This document shows, in pieces, positions 35,017 through 43,792 of a DNA stretch of 64,000 bases (within the stretch, counting starts at the first letter, position 1; the number at the start of each line of letters is the position of its first letter). Source of the stretch: Lachnospiraceae bacterium (GTDB lineage: Bacteria > Bacillota > Clostridia > Lachnospirales > Lachnospiraceae); contig JAIKWF010000029.1 in assembly GCA_024685005.1 (NCBI GenBank), positions 55,778-119,777 on the forward strand, given 5' to 3'. A model generated the notes under the pieces. The model was not told where the DNA came from, ran no database searches, and was given only the letters and a program-made list of their open reading frames with translations. The translations under genes were made by a program, and so were the position numbers.

Positions 35017-35949
35017 ATGAGCACAGAAATCAAATCCGCAAAAGACGGAGGAAATGAACTGAAGGATCGCAAAAGCATTCTTGAATACATCAACCGAAAG
35101 TACAGCTTTCAGGAAATGATGGCGGATGCCCTCGTTGATTGTATCGCCGGGGTTCTCATTGCCGCCGGAGTGTACAATTTTGCTGCAGCCCAGGGATTTC
35201 CCATGGTAGGCTTTAACGGTATCGCCCTGATCCTGTATCAGCTGTTTCGTATTCCCATCGGTATTTCCATCATCCTTTTGAATATCCCCGCCGTGCTGCT
35301 TTGCTATAAGCTGGTGGGCCGCCGTTTTTTGGTCAAGTCCGTTAAGTCCATCGCCATCACTTCCCTGATCATCGACTTTGCGGCTCCGCTTTTCCCGGTT
35401 TATCACGGCGAAAAGCTGTTGGCAGCCATCTGCTGCTCCGCCATCTGCGGCATCGGATACGCCCTGATCTATATGCGGGAGTCTTCCACCGGCGGCACTG
35501 ACTTTTTGATGATGGCTATTCGTGCCAAAAGGCCCCATTTATCCATGGGAAACGTGGTCATGATGTTAGATGCCCTTGTGGTAGTGATCGGCAGCCTTTG
35601 CGTCTATCGGGACATCGACAGCCTGATCTACGGAACCCTCATCGCCGTAGCGATCTCCGTGGTGGTGGATAAGATCATGTACCGGACAGACAGCGGCAAG
35701 GTAACCCTGATGGTCACCGATAAAGGCCGTGAGATCTGTGATGCCATTTCCGAGAGCATCGACAGAGGTGCTACCATTATGAAAGGAACCGGCAGTTACA
35801 CCGGCCTTGAGCGCGACGTGGTAATGTGCGCCTGCAATAACAAGCAGATGTACAGCATCCGTAAGATGGCTAAAAAGATCGATCCTGCCTGCTTTTTTGT
35901 GATCATGGAATCCAATGAGGTGGTGGGAGAAGGATTCAAACGAAATTAA
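35017..35949 (+). CDS. YitT family membrane protein (DUF161 + DUF2179)
   Basis: A 310-residue protein. The start at 35017 (GAGG, 8 bases upstream) is preferred over one nine codons earlier. It has five to six hydrophobic segments from about 38 to 210 with the YitT signatures GFNGIALILYQLFRIPIG and E-S-S-T-G-G-T-D-F, then a cytosolic DUF2179 domain (TLMVTDKGREICDAI, RGATIMKGTGSYTG). The family is widespread in Firmicutes; transport function is suspected but unproven. It is followed by a strong terminator. Confidence 0.9.
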   Translation: MSTEIKSAKDGGNELKDRKSILEYINRKYSFQEMMADALVDCIAGVLIAAGVYNFAAAQGFPMVGFNGIALILYQLFRIPIGISIILLNIPAVLLCYKLVGRRFLVKSVKSIAITSLIIDFAAPLFPVYHGEKLLAAICCSAICGIGYALIYMRESSTGGTDFLMMAIRAKRPHLSMGNVVMMLDALVVVIGSLCVYRDIDSLIYGTLIAVAISVVVDKIMYRTDSGKVTLMVTDKGREICDAISESIDRGATIMKGTGSYTGLERDVVMCACNNKQMYSIRKMAKKIDPACFFVIMESNEVVGEGFKRN

Positions 35950-35954
35950 AGTAT

Positions 35955-35990
35955 AAAAAAGCGCCCTGCCTGAGCAGGACGCTTTTTAAA
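35955..35990. terminator. Bidirectional terminator between yitT and the sugar permease operon
   Basis: Stem AAAAAGCG-c-CCTGC/GCAGG-a-CGCTTTTT with a 4-base loop, flanked by A and T runs. It serves both convergent transcripts. Confidence 0.85.
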
Positions 35991-36016
35991 CGTATACCCC
36001 CCGGTATATCTGCTTT

Positions 36017-36898
36017 TTAACCTTTCACCGATCCCAAAGCCACACCGGCAATAATGTACTTGGAAAGGATCAGGTAAACGATGATGAGCGGCAACGCCGT
36101 CATGGAAAGTCCGAGGTAAATGGAACCGAACTCCGTTCTGTAAATATCACCGCGAAGAAGGGATACCATGATAGGCAGGGTGTACTTCTTCTGATCGGTT
36201 AACAGGATCATAGGAGTAAACAGGTTGTTCCAGCTTGTTACAAAGGAGAAGATCGCCTGTGTAGCAATTGCGGGCTTCATGATGGGCAATGCGATCTTAT
36301 TGTAGATATAAAACTCTTTACCGCCGTCGATGCGGGCTGCCTGAACCAGCTCGTAAGGAAGAGCTCCTACCATGTACTGTCTCATGAAGAATACCATGGA
36401 AGAGTTTGCAATGGCGGGAATGATCAGCATGCTCAAATGGTTGGTCATGTGGATCTTGTAAACCATCTGATAGAAACCGATGGTGGTAAGCTGTGCCGGG
36501 ATCATCATAACTGCCATGATAAAGCGGAATGCTGCATTCTTTAACTTCCAATCATAGATTACCAGACCATACGCGGTAAGTGTGGAGAAGTAAATGGAAA
36601 GAACCGTACATCCCACAGATACGATCATGGAGTTCATAAATCCGACCTTGGGATCAAAACTCTTACTGGTCAGGATCTTTAAGTTGTTGAAGAAATATTT
36701 TGACGGGATCAGGGACACTGCATGTGCCTGGATCTCGTTTGTGGATCTGGTTGCGTTTACAAGCATGATCACAAAGGGCATAATGCTCAGAAGCGTCAGG
36801 ATAATGCAAACGATATAGATCACAACCTTAAGCGCCGGATTATGATTCACTTTTTTTGCTACGGGGGCAACTTTAATTTTCTTTTCTGTATCTGCCAT
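36017..36898 (-). CDS. Carbohydrate ABC transporter permease, MalG/LacG type
   Basis: A 293-residue permease with about six TM helices and the ATPase-contacting EAA loop (LVQAARIDGGKEFYIYNKIALP). It is the last gene of the binding protein-permease-permease set, 11 bases after its partner permease. The ATPase is not encoded here; a shared MsmX-type ATPase elsewhere is usual in Firmicutes. The LacI and cellobiose phosphorylase neighbours suggest cellobiose or cellodextrin as substrate. Confidence 0.92.
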   Translation of the reverse strand: MADTEKKIKVAPVAKKVNHNPALKVVIYIVCIILTLLSIMPFVIMLVNATRSTNEIQAHAVSLIPSKYFFNNLKILTSKSFDPKVGFMNSMIVSVGCTVLSIYFSTLTAYGLVIYDWKLKNAAFRFIMAVMMIPAQLTTIGFYQMVYKIHMTNHLSMLIIPAIANSSMVFFMRQYMVGALPYELVQAARIDGGKEFYIYNKIALPIMKPAIATQAIFSFVTSWNNLFTPMILLTDQKKYTLPIMVSLLRGDIYRTEFGSIYLGLSMTALPLIIVYLILSKYIIAGVALGSVKG

Positions 36899-36909
36899 TT
36901 TGCACCTCC

Positions 36910-37908
36910 TTATTCTCCGGCTGAAGCACTGGCTTTTGCTGCTTCTTTATCGCGCTGTTTTTTGGCTTTGCTCGCTTCTTTCTTAATACGCTCCAGTGCT
37001 GCTTCATCTTTATCACGCAACAGATAGAACAGGATCGCAGATACAACTACGATAATCACAAACATGATCATACTTGCTGCGGAAGCTTTGTTGTACTGGT
37101 AACTTCCCTTAAACGCCTGATTGTAGATAAAGATGTTGGTTGTCATGGTTGCATTGTCCGGGCCGCCGCCGAATACGAACAGCTGCGGGATATCGAACAT
37201 ATTCAGACCACCGATCAAACTGGTGACCAATGTAAAGAGCAGGATCGTTTTCAGGTTGGGAATGGTGATCAGCCAGAATGTCTGCCATCCGCTCGCACCG
37301 TCCACTTCCGCTGCTTCAAAAATCTCCGTACTGATACCGAGTACACCCGAGATCAGTATAACCGTAGTATAGCCATACCACTGCCATGTCTGGATGAACA
37401 TTACGATGTACTGAGATGCATGTTTCTTGATCAGGAAATTGTAGGGCTCTTTGATTAGCCCGAGATTCTGCAGAATATCATTTACAGGCCCCATCGGGAA
37501 ACCGAACAGAGCACTGAAAAGGATCGCTACAGTTGCTGCCGTAATGATATTCGGCAGATAGAAGATTACTTTAAAGAATCCCTGCCCGCGAATCTTAAAG
37601 CGGCGATCCGTAAACCATGCAGTAAGCAAAAGAGCAAGGGAAATCTGCGGGATAAAGTTGCATACCCACAGTTTGATCGTATTTCCGAAAGCCTTCCGGA
37701 ACATGGAATTGCCCAATATAAATGAATAATTCTCAAACGGGTTCTTCAAAAAATGAAATGTTGTGGTTGTCACACCTTTCAGATCGGTAAAACCGATGAT
37801 GATCGTATAAACGGTGGGATATAACTGGAATATTGCATAAGCCAGGAAAAAAGGAATACAAAATATGTACCCCCACTTCGCATACCCCTTAAATTTGTCC
37901 TTCTTCAT
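36910..37908 (-). CDS. Carbohydrate ABC transporter permease, MalF/LacF type
   Basis: A 332-residue permease with about six TM helices and an EAA loop (IFEAAEVDGASGWQTFWLITIP). The C-terminus has a charged, Ala/Lys-rich tail of about 40 residues (AALERIKKEASKAKKQRDKE), longer than usual. It follows the binding-protein gene by 179 bases that contain two hairpins, and partners the downstream MalG-type permease. Confidence 0.92.
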   Translation of the reverse strand: MKKDKFKGYAKWGYIFCIPFFLAYAIFQLYPTVYTIIIGFTDLKGVTTTTFHFLKNPFENYSFILGNSMFRKAFGNTIKLWVCNFIPQISLALLLTAWFTDRRFKIRGQGFFKVIFYLPNIITAATVAILFSALFGFPMGPVNDILQNLGLIKEPYNFLIKKHASQYIVMFIQTWQWYGYTTVILISGVLGISTEIFEAAEVDGASGWQTFWLITIPNLKTILLFTLVTSLIGGLNMFDIPQLFVFGGGPDNATMTTNIFIYNQAFKGSYQYNKASAASMIMFVIIVVVSAILFYLLRDKDEAALERIKKEASKAKKQRDKEAAKASASAGE

Positions 37909-37939
37909 ATGTTCTTTCCTCCAAGCAGTATTCTCGTCC

Positions 37940-37965
37940 CGCGGTTACTTCTCCGGAATACCGCG
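37940..37965 (-). other. Intergenic hairpin 2 in the sugar importer operon
   Basis: CGCGGT/ACCGCG stem of 6 bp with a 14-base loop, 32 bases before the MalF-type permease ATG. No T run follows it. It may hold back read-through or stabilise upstream mRNA. Confidence 0.35.
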
Positions 37966-38002
37966 AGGTCAGACTCCACTTTCTTAACAGCTCTTCACCG
38001 AA

Positions 38003-38036
38003 AGTTCTGCGGACAGAGCATTCTGCCCGCAGAACT
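38003..38036 (-). other. Strong intergenic hairpin after the binding-protein gene
   Basis: 10-bp outer stem AGTTCTGCGG/CCGCAGAACT plus an inner CAGA/TCTG stem, 51 bases past the binding-protein stop. No T run. Such hairpins commonly protect the 3' end of a binding-protein message, making it more abundant than the permease message; this role is inferred. Confidence 0.6.
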
Positions 38037-38087
38037 AATATTTTCAGTTACGCGCTACGCACGTCTTCTGATGTGAGTATCCAATTA

Positions 38088-39590
38088 TTACTCAGCTGCT
38101 TCAATACCAAGATCGGTAGCAACTTTCTCTTTGAATGCTGCGATAGCATCTTCTTTGGACTTCTCGCCTGCTGCATACTGGGTAACCTGCTCAGTGTAAG
38201 CATTGTTGATGGTCTCATCATACTGAGTCATGTTATCGCCCTTTGCATACTTGTTAGCAGGTACGAAGTAATCGAACATATTCTGTCCGCCAAGGAAATC
38301 AAGAGATCCGTCAGACTTGCTCATAACGGTACCGGATGCTACAGAGTCCTTTGTGCCGCCTTCGCCGTTAAGGGTTCCGTTAGCCCACTTATACTGAAGT
38401 CCGTCCTCGGAAGTATCAAGGGTGATCCAGTAGATCAGCTCTTTCACAGCGTCCTTCTTTGCTTCGTCCATGTTCTTGTTAGCCATGATCCAGGTACCGC
38501 CCCAGAAGAAGCCAACAGGAGAATCGCAAACAGCCCAGTCACCGTAGGTGCCTTCGCCGGCCTTCTCGCCGCCGCAGTTAGCTGCGATGGTGTAGTTGAT
38601 CAGCCATGCAGGACCGAAGAAACCGAAAGCGTTAGCATCAGATGCGCCGCTCATATCAGCGAACCAAGCATCCTGCCAAGCCTGGGTCTTGTTGGACCAG
38701 CCATTGTCATAAAGATCTTTGGAGTAGTCCATGAATGCCAGTTTGGAATCGTCGATCTGAAGCTTTCCGTCTTCGTTGATCCAGCTCTTGGAACCGGGAT
38801 CATGCTTGCAAACGTTCCAAAGATCTCCGTCGGAAGATACGATGGGATATCCTGCATCTTTCAGGGTCTTTGCTGCTTCCCAGAATTTATCGAAGTTACC
38901 GGAACCACCACCGATGATCTTGGAGATCTCAGCAGGATCGTCAGTTCCGAATACGTCTTTTGCAATGCTTCTTCTGTAGATGAAAGCACCACCGGTGGTC
39001 TGATAACCAAGTGCATCAAGCTCGCCGTTTGTGTTGGATCCTACATCAACGGTGTAAGGAGCGATGTCAGCTGCTGCAAGCTCAGCATCTACATCAATAC
39101 CAAGATCCTTGTAAGGCATAGCATAGTCCTGCATATCGCCCTTGGAATACTTGATGATGAAAGCTTCTTCTGCTGCGTACATATCAGGAGCATCCTCGCC
39201 GCCTGCGGTAAGAGCCTGATCAAGTGCGGGCTGGTAAGCACCATCGGTAGTAGCGATGATGGTGGAGTTAACTGTGTAAGGGAAATCCGGATGATCTTCG
39301 ATATATTTGTCGATCATCTTGGGAATCTCGTCTGTGAAGGTCCACAGATTGATGGTTCCGCCTTCGCCACCGTTTGTAGGTGCTGCAGATGCCTCGCCGT
39401 CCTCAGGCTTAACAACATCGGAATCACCTTCATCTGCCGCGTCATCAGCTGCATCATCAGCTGCATCATCAGCTGTGTCTTCTGCTGCGTCATCAGCTGC
39501 AGGTGCTGCAGCTTCTCCGCCGCCACAACCCATAAGCAGGGATGCTACCATTGCGGTAGAAAGCAATACACTTAATACTTTCTTTTTCAT
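38088..39590 (-). CDS. Sugar ABC transporter substrate-binding lipoprotein (probable cellobiose/cellodextrin)
   Basis: A 500-residue exported lipoprotein. The start at 39590 (TAGGAGGAGGA SD) gives a signal peptide with lipobox LLMGC. A low-complexity Ala-Asp linker (DDAADDAADDAADE, about 28-60), encoded by a 12-bp tandem repeat, precedes an extracellular binding domain of the SBP_bac_1 class (INLWTFTDEIPKMIDKYIE, FWGGTWIMANK). It is the first gene of the importer operon, 98 bases after lacI. The cellobiose assignment rests on the LacI and GH94 neighbours, not on the binding site. Confidence 0.88.
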   Translation of the reverse strand: MKKKVLSVLLSTAMVASLLMGCGGGEAAAPAADDAAEDTADDAADDAADDAADEGDSDVVKPEDGEASAAPTNGGEGGTINLWTFTDEIPKMIDKYIEDHPDFPYTVNSTIIATTDGAYQPALDQALTAGGEDAPDMYAAEEAFIIKYSKGDMQDYAMPYKDLGIDVDAELAAADIAPYTVDVGSNTNGELDALGYQTTGGAFIYRRSIAKDVFGTDDPAEISKIIGGGSGNFDKFWEAAKTLKDAGYPIVSSDGDLWNVCKHDPGSKSWINEDGKLQIDDSKLAFMDYSKDLYDNGWSNKTQAWQDAWFADMSGASDANAFGFFGPAWLINYTIAANCGGEKAGEGTYGDWAVCDSPVGFFWGGTWIMANKNMDEAKKDAVKELIYWITLDTSEDGLQYKWANGTLNGEGGTKDSVASGTVMSKSDGSLDFLGGQNMFDYFVPANKYAKGDNMTQYDETINNAYTEQVTQYAAGEKSKEDAIAAFKEKVATDLGIEAAE

Positions 39591-39657
39591 TTTTTGTCCT
39601 CCTCCTAGAAAAATGTAAAATGAAGTGTAATGAATAGGTAACTGCATTTATTATTTG

Positions 39658-39675
39658 TATCACTTTTTCGTGATA
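39658..39675. promoter_or_regulatory. Inverted repeat upstream of the binding-protein gene
   Basis: Perfect TATCAC/GTGATA arms around TTTTTC in the 98-base gap between lacI and the binding-protein gene. It could be an operator or a weak terminator for lacI (no T run). Confidence 0.3.
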
Positions 39676-39688
39676 TAAATGCCAAAAA

Positions 39689-40768
39689 TCATTTGCCGGC
39701 TTCCGGATTGACGCCAAAGGTTCCGCCCTTTACCAGCTTTCCCGGGATCAAGATCACTTCGCTTACGGGAAGCTGCTGTGTTCCCTTAACCTGTCCCTCG
39801 TTCCCTTCATCCCCTTCTGCTTCTTCAGGTTCATATTCGATACGTTCGATCAGCTTCTTAGCCGCCGCAATCCCCATGCTCTCCGTATCCTGTCTGAAGG
39901 TTGTAAGCTTCGGCTGGATCTGTGCCGCCAGGGAAATACCGTCGAACCCTGCTACGGAGATGTCCTCCGGGATTCTCATGCCCATGCCTCTGATCACGTT
40001 GATCCCGCCGTAAGCAGCGTAGTCATCCGGAAACAGGATGCAGGTGGGCGCTTCGGGGAGCGATAAAAGCTCTGTGGTCCTTACAGCCGTCTGTCCGATA
40101 TCTCTGTATTCCGAATTGATAATGTACTCATCCCTGATGGGAAATCCGAACTCTGTCAGTTTATCTTTATAAGTCTTGATCCTGGCCTGTGTTACCGCCG
40201 AATCCTGACCTGTTATGTATGCGATCCTTTCATGGCCCAACTGTCTTGCGTAGTCCATCAGCTCTTTTATACCGGTTTCATTATCGGAAAGGATACTTAC
40301 GATCTTGTCCGATACGAAGTCGATGGCCACCACCGGCAGTTCTCCGTGGAGAAGTTCCTGCACTTCCGGGTCCCTGTAGTTCACACAGGCTACCACCACT
40401 CCGTCAAATCCTCTGTATCTGCTATGTTCCAGATAGGACATGGCATTTTCTCTGGATTTGTTGCTGTTGATGAAGGTGATGTCGTATCCCTGTTCCTCAA
40501 CCGTCCGTTTGAAGCTGTCAAGTACATGTGCGAAAAAATCGTGGGTCAGTCCGCTTTGGGCTTCTTCTACAAACAAGACGCCGATGTTGTTGGTTTTGTT
40601 TGTCTTAAGCGCCCTGGCTGCCGAGCTGGGAAAGTAACCTAATGCTCTGGCTGCTTTTTTGATCCGTTCCTTCGTTCCGCTGCTGATATCGCGGTGATCA
40701 TTCAATGCTTTACTGACTGTCGCCGAGGAAACGCCACACGCTTCGGCAATATCCTTCATCGAAACCAT
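39689..40768 (-). CDS. LacI family transcriptional regulator
   Basis: A 359-residue repressor. The start at 40768 (GGAGG, 6-base spacing) gives the N-terminal HTH (MKDIAEACGVSSATVSKALN) and hinge helix (SSAARALKTNKTNNIG), then a periplasmic-binding-like effector domain (GYDITFINSN, GFDGVVVACVN, ISVAGFDGI). An acidic insertion near the C-terminus (about 315-335, rich in Glu and Gly) is unusual. It stands between the importer operon and the divergent cellobiose phosphorylase gene, so these are its likely targets. Operator-like boxes overlap its own promoter. Confidence 0.92.
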   Translation of the reverse strand: MVSMKDIAEACGVSSATVSKALNDHRDISSGTKERIKKAARALGYFPSSAARALKTNKTNNIGVLFVEEAQSGLTHDFFAHVLDSFKRTVEEQGYDITFINSNKSRENAMSYLEHSRYRGFDGVVVACVNYRDPEVQELLHGELPVVAIDFVSDKIVSILSDNETGIKELMDYARQLGHERIAYITGQDSAVTQARIKTYKDKLTEFGFPIRDEYIINSEYRDIGQTAVRTTELLSLPEAPTCILFPDDYAAYGGINVIRGMGMRIPEDISVAGFDGISLAAQIQPKLTTFRQDTESMGIAAAKKLIERIEYEPEEAEGDEGNEGQVKGTQQLPVSEVILIPGKLVKGGTFGVNPEAGK

Positions 40769-40804
40769 TTTGTTCCTCCGACACAATTTGTTAACGAAAT
40801 CACG

Positions 40805-40840
40805 AAATCGTTTTCGTTAAGCTACTTAATCGTTTTCGTA
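40805..40840. promoter_or_regulatory. Two operator-like boxes in the lacI leader
   Basis: The same motif, AATCGTTTTCGT, occurs at 40805-40818 and 40827-40840, spaced 22 bases (two helical turns). The second overlaps the predicted lacI transcription start, which suggests autorepression. A third copy lies upstream of the phosphorylase gene at 41063-41077. Confidence 0.6.
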
Positions 40841-40845
40841 AATCC

Positions 40846-40874
40846 AATATACAACACTTTTTATACTTTCGCAA
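40846..40874 (-). promoter_or_regulatory. Promoter of lacI
   Basis: Minus strand: TTGCGA, 17 bases, TATATT, about 80 bases before the lacI start. The operator-like boxes lie just downstream. Confidence 0.6.
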
Positions 40875-41062
40875 TACTTTTTTTATAATTTTTTGTGCAT
40901 ATTGTACTGTAATGTCACCGTGCACGTGCCCTTACTGTATTTAAAGGGTTTGTCAAATCCAACTGACATTTTACTTTTTGCTAACAGTTTGGACACGGTG
41001 CGTTTACATTTCGTTCATATTCAACTTCTGTAAATCTGTTATATCACAGATAAACAGGGAGC

Positions 41063-41077
41063 GCAATCGTTTTCGTC
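41063..41077. promoter_or_regulatory. Third operator-like box, upstream of the phosphorylase promoter
   Basis: CAATCGTTTTCGTC matches the core of the two boxes in the lacI leader. A weaker variant (AATCGATTACTTTCGT, 41132-41147) abuts the -35 of the phosphorylase promoter. Otherwise the 490-base lacI-phosphorylase gap shows only the two promoters and a GCAACCG/CGGTTTGC hairpin near 41200. Confidence 0.5.
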
Positions 41078-41149
41078 AAGTTCACAGTTTGTTCATATTT
41101 CAGGTCAAAAATCCCCTATTTAAGCCAACTTAATCGATTACTTTCGTGC

Positions 41150-41178
41150 TTGATTTATTAACTCCCTTTGTTTATAAT
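41150..41178 (+). promoter_or_regulatory. Promoter of the cellobiose phosphorylase gene
   Basis: TTGATT, 17 bases, perfect TATAAT, 78 bases before the start codon. Confidence 0.7.
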
Positions 41179-41255
41179 CAAAACCACACAGGGTAACCCG
41201 CAACCGTTTTTACGGTTTGCGAAGGCAAACAATATGTAAAGAAAGGAAAAATGCT

Positions 41256-43694
41256 ATGAAATTCGGTTATTTCGATGACGCCAACAGAGAGTACGTCATC
41301 ACAACACCCAAAACACCGCTTCCATGGATCAACTACCTTGGTTGCAGCGAATTCTTTTCCCTTATTTCCAATACAATGGGCGGTTATTCTTTCTATAAGG
41401 ATGCCAAGCTTTTACGCATGACCCGCTATCGTTACAATGACGTACCCATTGATAATAACGGTAAGTATTTCTATATTAAGGACGGCGATACCATCTGGAA
41501 CCCCGGATTTAAGCCGACCCAGACCCCTCTGGATTCCTACGAATGCCGCCACGGCATCGGCTATTCCAGATTCACCGGCAGCAAGAATCAGATCAAAGCC
41601 GAGGTTCTTTGCTTCGTTCCCATGGATGATTCCTGTGAGATCCAGAAGGTAACCCTTACAAATGAAGGCTCCGCAGCAAAAGAGATCAGCCTCTTCTCTT
41701 ATGTAGAATGGTGTCTTTGGAATGCTGACGAAGATCCGAGAAACTTCCAGCGTAACCTTTCCACCGGCGAGATCGAGGTGGAAGGCAGCGCCCTGTATCA
41801 CAAGACTGAGTACAGAGAGCGCCGCAATCACTACGCTGTTTACTCTGTAAATGCAGATATCGCAGGCTTTGACACAAGCCGCGACGAGTTCATGGGCGAT
41901 TACAACAGAGGCGGTGCCAATCCCCTGGTTGTAGAAGAAGGCAAGGCACGCAACTCCATGGCAAGCGGCTGGTATCCCATCGCTTCCCATCAGCTGAATG
42001 TGAAGCTGGCTCCCGGTCAGGCACAGACCTTCGTATTCGTACTGGGATATTGCGAGAATCCCGACGATGACAAGTGGGAGTCCTACGGCGTCATCAACAA
42101 AAAGCCTGCCAAGGCGCTGCTTTCCAAGTATCAGACCACGGAAGATGCGGACAAGGCTTTTGCAAAGCTGAACGCTTACTGGGATGAGCTTCTCAGCAAA
42201 TATACGGTGAAGTCCGAAAACGACAAGGTGAACCGTATGGTCAACATCTGGAACCAGTATCAGTGTATGGTAACCTTCAACATGTCCCGCTCCGCTTCCT
42301 ATTACGAGTCCGGAATCGGCCGCGGTATGGGCTTCAGAGATTCCTGTCAGGATCTTTTGGGCTTCGTACACCTGATCCCCGAGCGGGCAAGACAGCGTAT
42401 CATCGATATCGCTTCCACCCAGTTTGAAGACGGTTCCGCTTACCATCAGTATCAGCCCCTTACCAAGAAGGGCAATTCCGACATCGGTTCCGGATTTAAC
42501 GATGATCCCCTGTGGCTCATTGCCGGTACCAGTGCTTATGTAAGAGAAAGCGGTGATACCTCCATTTTGGAAGAGATGGTTCCCTTTGATAATGACGAAT
42601 CCAAGGCAACGCCTCTGATGAATCACTTAAAGAGATCCTTCGACTATACCGTAACCCACAAGGGCCCTCACAAGCTGCCTTTGATCGGCCGTGCAGACTG
42701 GAATGACTGCCTGAACTTAAACTGCCATTCCCTGCATCCCGGAGAGTCCTTCCAGACCTTCGGTCCTTCGGAAGGTCCCGTTGCAGAGTCCGTATTCATC
42801 GGCGGTATGTTTGTAAAATACGGTCTGGAATATGCTGACCTGTGTGAACTTACCGGAGATCAGGCAGAGGCTGACAGAGCAAGAGCCGAAGTGGAAGAAA
42901 TGAAAAAAGTGCTTCTGGATGCAGGCTGGGACGGCGAATGGTTCGTTCGTGCCTATGATTCCTCCAGTAATAAGGTTGGAAGTAAGGAATGCGAAGAAGG
43001 TCAGATCTTCATCGAGCCCCAGGGCTTCTGTGTTCTGGCAGGTGTCGGTCTTGAGACCGGCGAAGCTGTAAAAGCATTGGATTCCGTAAAGGAAAGACTG
43101 GATACCGAATACGGCATCATGATCCTTCAGCCCGCATATACCAGATATCACGAAGAACTGGGTGAGGTTTCCTCCTATCCGCCGGGATATAAGGAAAATG
43201 CCGGTATCTTCTGTCACAATAATCCCTGGGTTTCCATTGCAGAGACCGTTGTGGGCCGCGGCGACAGAGCCTTTGAGATCTATCAGAAGACCTGCCCGGC
43301 TTATGTGGAAGAGTTTTCCGAGATCCACAGAACCGAGCCTTACGTATATTCCCAGATGGTTGCAGGACGCGATGCCAAGTTCCACGGAGAAGGCAAAAAC
43401 TCCTGGCTTACCGGTACGGCTGCCTGGACCTTTGTAAACATTTCCCAGCACATCCTGGGACTGTATCCTACTCATAAGGGACTGCAGATCAACCCCTGCG
43501 TTCCTTCCGGTTTCGGGGATTTCACCCTGACCAGAAAGTTCCGGGAAGGAAACTACAAGATCACCGTAAAGAACCCCGGCAATGTACAAAAAGGCGTTGC
43601 CAAGCTGGTGGTAGACGGCAAAGAAGTAGACGGCAATATCATTCCCTACGAAAGCGGAAAGACCTCCTATGACGTTGAAGTGATCATGGGCTGA
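41256..43694 (+). CDS. Cellobiose phosphorylase (GH94)
   Basis: A 812-residue cytosolic enzyme that splits cellobiose with phosphate into glucose-1-phosphate and glucose. The start at 41256 (AAAGGA upstream) gives the conserved MKFGYFDD opening. The N-terminal beta-sandwich and linker lead to an (alpha/alpha)6 barrel with [10 protein letters not shown], the general-acid Asp in [11 protein letters not shown], and the phosphate-site GTAAWT region. The length matches clostridial cellobiose phosphorylases (about 811). A cellodextrin or laminaribiose preference cannot be excluded. It is divergent from lacI and probably co-regulated with the importer. Confidence 0.92.
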   Translation: MKFGYFDDANREYVITTPKTPLPWINYLGCSEFFSLISNTMGGYSFYKDAKLLRMTRYRYNDVPIDNNGKYFYIKDGDTIWNPGFKPTQTPLDSYECRHGIGYSRFTGSKNQIKAEVLCFVPMDDSCEIQKVTLTNEGSAAKEISLFSYVEWCLWNADEDPRNFQRNLSTGEIEVEGSALYHKTEYRERRNHYAVYSVNADIAGFDTSRDEFMGDYNRGGANPLVVEEGKARNSMASGWYPIASHQLNVKLAPGQAQTFVFVLGYCENPDDDKWESYGVINKKPAKALLSKYQTTEDADKAFAKLNAYWDELLSKYTVKSENDKVNRMVNIWNQYQCMVTFNMSRSASYYESGIGRGMGFRDSCQDLLGFVHLIPERARQRIIDIASTQFEDGSAYHQYQPLTKKGNSDIGSGFNDDPLWLIAGTSAYVRESGDTSILEEMVPFDNDESKATPLMNHLKRSFDYTVTHKGPHKLPLIGRADWNDCLNLNCHSLHPGESFQTFGPSEGPVAESVFIGGMFVKYGLEYADLCELTGDQAEADRARAEVEEMKKVLLDAGWDGEWFVRAYDSSSNKVGSKECEEGQIFIEPQGFCVLAGVGLETGEAVKALDSVKERLDTEYGIMILQPAYTRYHEELGEVSSYPPGYKENAGIFCHNNPWVSIAETVVGRGDRAFEIYQKTCPAYVEEFSEIHRTEPYVYSQMVAGRDAKFHGEGKNSWLTGTAAWTFVNISQHILGLYPTHKGLQINPCVPSGFGDFTLTRKFREGNYKITVKNPGNVQKGVAKLVVDGKEVDGNIIPYESGKTSYDVEVIMG

Positions 43695-43719
43695 TATACC
43701 ATCTGCTGTTGCTTTCAAC

Positions 43720-43756
43720 ACAAGAAGCGGCCCCCGAATGGGGACCGCTTCTTTCT
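43720..43756. terminator. Bidirectional terminator after the phosphorylase gene
   Basis: Stem AAGAAGCGG-c-CCCC/GGGG-a-CCGCTTCTT with a GAAT loop and a TTCTTTG tail. Confidence 0.8.
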
Positions 43757-43792
43757 TTGTTTTCTTTTTGAAATAGCGCTTTGGCACTGATC

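Noticed and set aside
39420..39510. 12-bp tandem repeats (tcatcagctgca)
   Set aside because: They encode the Ala-Asp linker of the sugar-binding lipoprotein; a coding low-complexity region, not an independent element.
41412..42626. 404-codon minus-strand frame inside the cellobiose phosphorylase gene
   Set aside because: Antisense shadow of the GH94 gene, which has intact motifs and start signals.
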